A stretch of DNA of 64,000 nt from Ampullaceana balthica (Eukaryota > Mollusca > Gastropoda > Lymnaeidae). The DNA is taken from contig CALYLW010000018.1 in NCBI GenBank assembly GCA_944989445.1, positions 2,646,430 through 2,710,429 of the forward strand, given 5' to 3'. Positions within the stretch are counted from its first letter, which is position 1, and each line of letters starts with the position of its first letter. Below the pieces are notes generated by a model. It ran no database searches, was not told the DNA's origin, and worked only from the letters and a program-made list of their open reading frames with translations. Positions 59,501 to 64,000 of this stretch are shown in pieces. The position numbers and the translations under genes were made by a program.

Positions 59501-62490
59501 GTCTCTGCAGCACGTGTTGTAGTGTTGTTGTTTGTTTCTGCAAAGAGTCCTTAAAAGCAAAAACTCCATGATGTTGTACTTTTGCCATCACTTGAAGTGG
59601 ATCCTGGCTGATACTCAATTGAAGTGGATCCTGGCTGATACTCAACCATTTAAGTGAGACTTTTACTTCAAGGTTGGTTTTGAAATGTTTCCCTTTGTCC
59701 ACAAGCAAACGCATTCCAAAATAAAAACACACTAAAGTAGCATTAACATAAGTCAAAGAAAATATTTCAAAATATTAAATTTTTATATAGTAGAAGTAAC
59801 ATAATTTTATTATAATTTTGTTCTTGCTCATTTTTTAAAAGCGAATTATTTATTGTACTCAGAATGTGATATAACCTGTAAAAACTGAAAAAATAAAAAT
59901 TAGAAAGAGTTAGAAACAATAAAGATAAAAAAAACTTGGAAATAAGTAGTGAAAACATTGCTTGCTCCATTGGAAGTTGCATAGACTCAGAAAAGATTAC
60001 ATTCAGCTCCACATGACATACAACACCATATATTATTAAACATACAACATCATATATTATTAAACATAAAACATCATATATTATTAAACATACAACATCA
60101 TATATTATTAAACATACAACACCATATATTATTAAACATACAACATCATATATTATTAAACATACAACATCATATATTATTAAACATACAACATCATATA
60201 TTATTAAACATACAACATCATATATTATTAAACATACAACACCATATATTATTAAACATACAACATCATATATTATTAAACATACAACATCATATATTAT
60301 TAAACATACAACATCATATATTATTAAACATACAACATCATATATTATTAAACATACAACATCATATATTATTAAACATACAACATCATATATTATTAAA
60401 CATACAACATCATATATTATTAAACATACAACATCATATATTATTAAGATATCATATTCAACACCATATATCATATAACATACAACTTCATATATCAACA
60501 TATTATATACACCATATATAACACGGTAAACAATATATTTAATAAACATATCATATACAACACCATATATCATATAACATACAACATCATATATCATTAA
60601 CATAACACTGAAACATAAGATCACATCCCTTGCCATCTTAGCACCACATAATGTTAAACCTATCATATACAACACCATATATCATATAACATACAACATC
60701 ATATATCATTAACATAACACTGAAACATAAGATCACATCCCTTGCCATCTTAGCACCACATAATGTTAAACCTATCATATACAACACCATATATCATATA
60801 ACATACAACATCATATATCATTAACATAACACTGAAACATAAGATCACATCCCTTGCCATCTTAGCACCACATAATGTTAAACCTATCATATACAACACC
60901 ATATATCATATAACATACAACATCATATATCATTAACATAACACTGAAACATAAGATCACATCCCTTGCCATCTTAGCACCACATAATGTTAAACCTATC
61001 ATATACAACACCATATATCATATAACATACAACATCATATATCATTAACATAACACTGAAACATAAGATCACATCCCTTGCCATCTTAGCACCACATAAT
61101 GTTAAACCTATCATATACAACACCATATATCATATAACATACAACATCATATATCATTAACATAACACTGAAACATAAGATCACATCCCTTGCCATCTTA
61201 GCACCACATAATGTTAAACCTATCATATACAACACCATATATCATATAACATACAACATCATATATCATTAACATAACACTGAAACATAAGATCACATCC
61301 CTTGCCATCTTAGCACCACATAATGTTAAACCTCACACAACCAAAGATTTTCATACATTATAAAATGAACAAAAAAACTTTTTTAAAAGATGAGGCCCAG
61401 CTGCAGTGAGGAATGTAGAATCTTGCATGAAAAAGCAGAAGATAATTTTTTAGTCACAAACTAAGTAGTCACACAGGGGGACTCAGAACTCTAAGTTTTA
61501 CTGATATTTATTGTGATCGACTGTGGGATTTAATGTGAGATATAAAATTTGATAAAATATGATGAGAGTGGTCATCGTCGACCACGACGGACGAACAACA
61601 ATATTCCTTTTGCTTTTGTAGGCTGTTTGTGCGCTGATCAACTTAGCAAAAAAAACCTTTTTTCACAACACATAGATTGTCTACATAAGACATTCTAGGA
61701 TTTCGCTTGTTCTATCTGGAATGTTTTTCTATACACACTACACATGTCCTACACACAACACGACTATGATTAGCTCTAATATAGCGTGTTACTTGACCTA
61801 GAAACGTGTTCTTGATAAAATTATGACTTAGTCTTAGATACTGAAAAAATTAAAAGAATAAAACATATACAAAGTTCCACTTTCCTGTCAAGTGCTTGGT
61901 TCATCAGACACTCGTCTTACATTGAATTTTCAAAAACATTTCACATAAACACACACAAACAAAGTTCGAAACATGGGGGCAGCCATTTGCGATGACTTTT
62001 ATGTAGGTTTAACGTAGATTGGTTAGCTATTTTTAGGGGATTTCCCAAGGTTTTTCACATACTGACCCAAATACTAGATGACGACATATACAGATATATA
62101 GAGATAAACTAAAAATGCATTAATTTAATTACGGTACATTCGATCGATCTGAAACTTTAATAGCATAATCCTCCCCACAAGCCAAACCTACTGTGAAAAT
62201 TTCAGCACTCTAGCAAGTCAGAAAACGTGTTTACGAGCGTTTTGAAAAAGTTGACAGCATATACAGATCCTGACGACATATACAGATCCAGAAGCGTGCA
62301 CGAGTTAATAGGATAGGGGCCTCAAAAATCATCAACTTGTGCTGTTGTGCTTTCAAATGTTTTGATGAAATTTCTCAGACAATGAGATGAAGAAATTCTC
62401 ACCTTTGAGTTTAGATCATCAGGCTGGGGCAAGTCAGAGATGTTGGCAAGTAACGGCTGCAGAACTGTAGACAACTCCATCTGTGTCAGG
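56383..62490 (-). CDS. DDX31: DEAD-box RNA helicase DDX31, C-terminal exons
   Basis: Four minus-strand exons, 62490-62403, 59253-59151, 57124-56935 and 56506-56383, join in phase to about 167 residues ending at TAG. Seen: [69 protein letters not shown] and [11 protein letters not shown], then a basic tail. These follow human DDX31 (…[40 protein letters not shown]) rather than DDX18 or DDX10. DDX31 is a nucleolar helicase of 60S ribosome biogenesis. The helicase core (DEAD box, HRVGRTAR) lies right of the window. The gene is convergent with RSPH1. Confidence 0.9.
56935..57124 (-). CDS. DDX31: DDX31 third-last to second-last exon ([10 protein letters not shown] motif)
   Basis: Second-last exon. 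[16 protein letters not shown], then [18 protein letters not shown], then a basic linker. Acceptor tcctccag, donor gtaaca. Upstream on this strand the 15-bp array begins ~50 bases away. Confidence 0.9.
57175..57547. repeat. 15-bp array upstream of a DDX31 exon
   Basis: About 25 copies keyed on tactgtgtgctttga. 15 is divisible by three, so ORFs reading [10 protein letters not shown] run through. Confidence 0.95.
57850..58060 (-). mobile_element. tRNA-derived SINE
   Basis: Minus strand starts ggggcgtggtggtcgagttg (A-box region) with catgggttcaaatctctgtg (B box). The body (ctatggggcaagtgaggcag) matches the copy at 28575. Confidence 0.78.
58217..58920 (+). mobile_element. hAT element copy E
   Basis: Ends tagggctgcagaaattaacg and aatcgttaacagcccta, flanked by ctattagt and ctattaat (7 of 8 match). 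Keeps the dimerization end but lacks part of its start. Confidence 0.88.
59151..59253 (-). CDS. DDX31: DDX31 exon (third from the end)
   Basis: [20 protein letters not shown], then [14 protein letters not shown] plus one base. Acceptor ttgtttcag, donor gtaaaa. Confidence 0.85.
60015..60450. repeat. 24-bp array in a DDX31 intron
   Basis: About eighteen copies keyed on catacaacatcatatattat; the minus strand reads an open frame of VVCLIIYD repeats. Confidence 0.95.
60547..61331. repeat. 112-bp array, seven near-identical copies
   Basis: Unit begins tatcatatacaacaccatat and ends caccacataatgttaaacc, at steps of exactly 112. The unit seems to have arisen from the 24-bp array (catacaacatcatatat) fused to unique sequence. 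Confidence 0.96.
62403..62490 (-). CDS. DDX31: DDX31 exon (fourth from the end)
   Basis: [20 protein letters not shown] then PQPDDLNSK. It corresponds to the region after the helicase core (EIKMEDILCVL in human). Acceptor cttgtccag, donor gtgaga. Confidence 0.75.
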
Positions 62491-62534
62491 CTGGACAAGG
62501 GGTGCAAAATAAAAGAGACATAAGTTTAATCATT

Positions 62535-62910
62535 AAACCTTGAAACACTAGAGGATAGAAGAACAAAGAGCAAAGTAGTAATAATATGTAAGGCAAATAA
62601 TTCTAATTTGGAAATACAACACAAAGATAACTTGATGCAACCCTCAGATTGACTTAAGGATAAAAACACTTTACTTATTCCATTTGCAAGATTAAACTCA
62701 TACACATTTTTGTTCTTCCCATCTGGAATTCGGATGTGGAATCAGTTGCCTGATCAAACCTGGAAACTCAACCCATTATCAACATTTATAACTCTAATAA
62801 AAATGTAAGACATTTTAGACATAAACCATTGATAAGCGTAGAATGCAATAATCTTCTGTATATAAGGAGTTAAGGAGCATCTGTAATAGATAAGGTAGAT
62901 AAAAAAAGAT
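62535..62910 (+). mobile_element. CR1-like LINE 3' fragment
   Basis: aaccttgaaacactagagga through the (gataa)-like tail follows the 30078 copy at its 3' end, with small deletions and ggagttaaggagcatctgta at the end. Confidence 0.85.
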
Positions 62911-63174
62911 TTTAAAAAAACATTAATAACACGAGATGGCATTAAGCTTCTTGGACCATCCATCAAAATGGCAGTCATCAGCTGAAGATCTTTGTTACAG
63001 TTACAATACAATAATTGAATATCAACACAGCTGTTGAAATGAGTCAAGTAAAACATACAGGAAGCCTTCAAAACTTGTTTTTGTATGTAGGCTTCCTCTA
63101 TCCAAACTTGATAGCATTCAATGACATTCTTTTCCCTTCTTTTGAGAACTCCCACTCAGTTCAAACCCCACCCA

Positions 63175-63750
63175 ATATGACAATATCTGCCTAAACTGAC
63201 AATATCTGCCTAAACTGACAATATCTGCCTAAATTGACAATATCTGCCTAAACTGACAATATCTGCCTAAACTGACAATATCTGCCTAAACTGACAATAT
63301 CTGCCTAAACTGACAATATCTGCCTAAACTGACAATATCTGCCTAAACTGACCGTATCTGCCTAAACTGACAATATCTGCCTAAACTGACAATATCTGCC
63401 TAAACTGACCATATCTGCCTAAACTGACAATATCTGCCTAAACTGACAATATCTGCCTAAACTGACCATATCTGCCTAAACTGACCGTATCTGCCTAAAC
63501 TGACAATATCTGCCTAAACTGACCGTATCTGCCTAAACTGACCGTAGCTGTCAAAACAGACAGTATCTGCCTAAACTGACAATATCTGCCTAAACTGACC
63601 ATATCTGCCTAAACTGACCATATCTGCCTAAACTGACAATATCTGCCTAAACTGACCGTATCTGCCTAAACTGACCGTATCTGCCTAAACTGACCGTAGC
63701 TGTCAAAACAGACAGTATCCATCAAGACTGACCCTATTTGTCTAAACTGA
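63175..63750. repeat. 19-bp array
   Basis: About thirty copies of tgacaatatctgcctaaac with tgaccgtat and tgaccatat variants. A block around gtagctgtcaaaacagacag recurs twice (63545 and 63695), which suggests a higher-order duplication of ~150 bp. Confidence 0.95.
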
Positions 63751-63754
63751 CTAT

Positions 63755-64000
63755 CCCGCCCCCCACCAACCCTCTATTAAGTTATTGCCATAAAGTCAAA
63801 GCTTTTACATTTTTGAAGTACAAGACTGTGTCTACTTAACCTTAACCTACAATGTCTGTTATTTTCCTTCCTCTGGTTTTCCCTCCACATTTTACATTTT
63901 CCTCAACACTTGATAACACTTAAGAAATGCTTTAGAAATTTTGAAGACAATTTAAGAAGAAAAGAAAAAAGAAACTTCTTCATTACAACCCAAATTGTTA
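63755..64000. other. Right edge, no feature seen
   Basis: AT-rich intron sequence of DDX31; no exon or element recognised. Confidence 0.4.

Noticed and set aside
59343..59756. 137-codon minus-strand ORF in a DDX31 intron
   Set aside because: It has a small internal duplication (ISQDPLQ twice) but no recognised domain and no splice borders fitting DDX31. Possibly a decayed transposon piece.
59767..60678. 303-codon minus-strand ORF
   Set aside because: Most of it is the 24-bp array read in a stop-free frame.
62754..63155. 133-codon minus-strand ORF as a further DDX31 exon
   Set aside because: Sequence does not resemble the helicase core or the region before [10 protein letters not shown], and part of it is LINE 3' sequence.
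63175..63750. Regular short repeats that could suggest a CRISPR array
   Set aside because: Units are contiguous with no unique spacers, in a eukaryotic intron.

Overview
This is a eukaryotic, almost certainly metazoan, window: AT-rich, with genes split into short exons by long introns full of transposon relics and tandem repeats. The protein families (a secreted glycosidase-like protein, the ciliary protein RSPH1, the nucleolar helicase DDX31) together with many tRNA-derived SINEs, hAT and Harbinger-like DNA elements and LINE 3' ends suggest a lophotrochozoan, most likely a gastropod mollusc. That species-level guess is an inference. No prokaryotic, organellar or CRISPR structure is present.

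Three genes can be reconstructed by joining exons with GT/AG boundaries and compatible phases. (1) + strand, about 541-32747: the 3' part (20 exons, about 855 residues) of a large secreted, probably GPI-anchored protein with a TIM-barrel glycoside-hydrolase look (GH36/GH31-like motifs). Its 5' exons lie left of the window. Two exon joins (E14/E15 and E17/E18) are not cleanly resolved. (2) + strand, 38651-53821: a complete seven-exon RSPH1 (radial spoke head 1, MORN repeats), 375 residues. (3) - strand, 62490-56383: the last four exons of DDX31, convergent with RSPH1; the helicase core lies right of the window.

Region by region: 1-33 kb holds gene 1 with its repeat-rich introns. 33-38.6 kb is intergenic with LINE, hAT and SINE debris. 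38.6-54 kb is RSPH1, with a 1.85 kb 23-bp satellite in intron 1 and long CT/GA tracts. 54-56.4 kb is the convergent intergenic spacer with a 26-bp array and a hAT relic. 56.4-64 kb is the 3' end of DDX31 with 15-, 24-, 112- and 19-bp arrays in its introns.

The most striking pattern is that many tandem arrays are anchored on splice sites. Several arrays are amplified copies of an exon end plus its donor (gene 1 E2 and E12, RSPH1 E3), others abut an acceptor (gene 1 E13, RSPH1 E2), and some were later split by transposons. Transposons include a hAT family present as two complementary deletion classes (BED-finger end and dimerization end), Harbinger-like elements with TWA target duplications, a 5'-truncated LINE with a 12-bp target duplication, and nested insertions whose order can be read directly.
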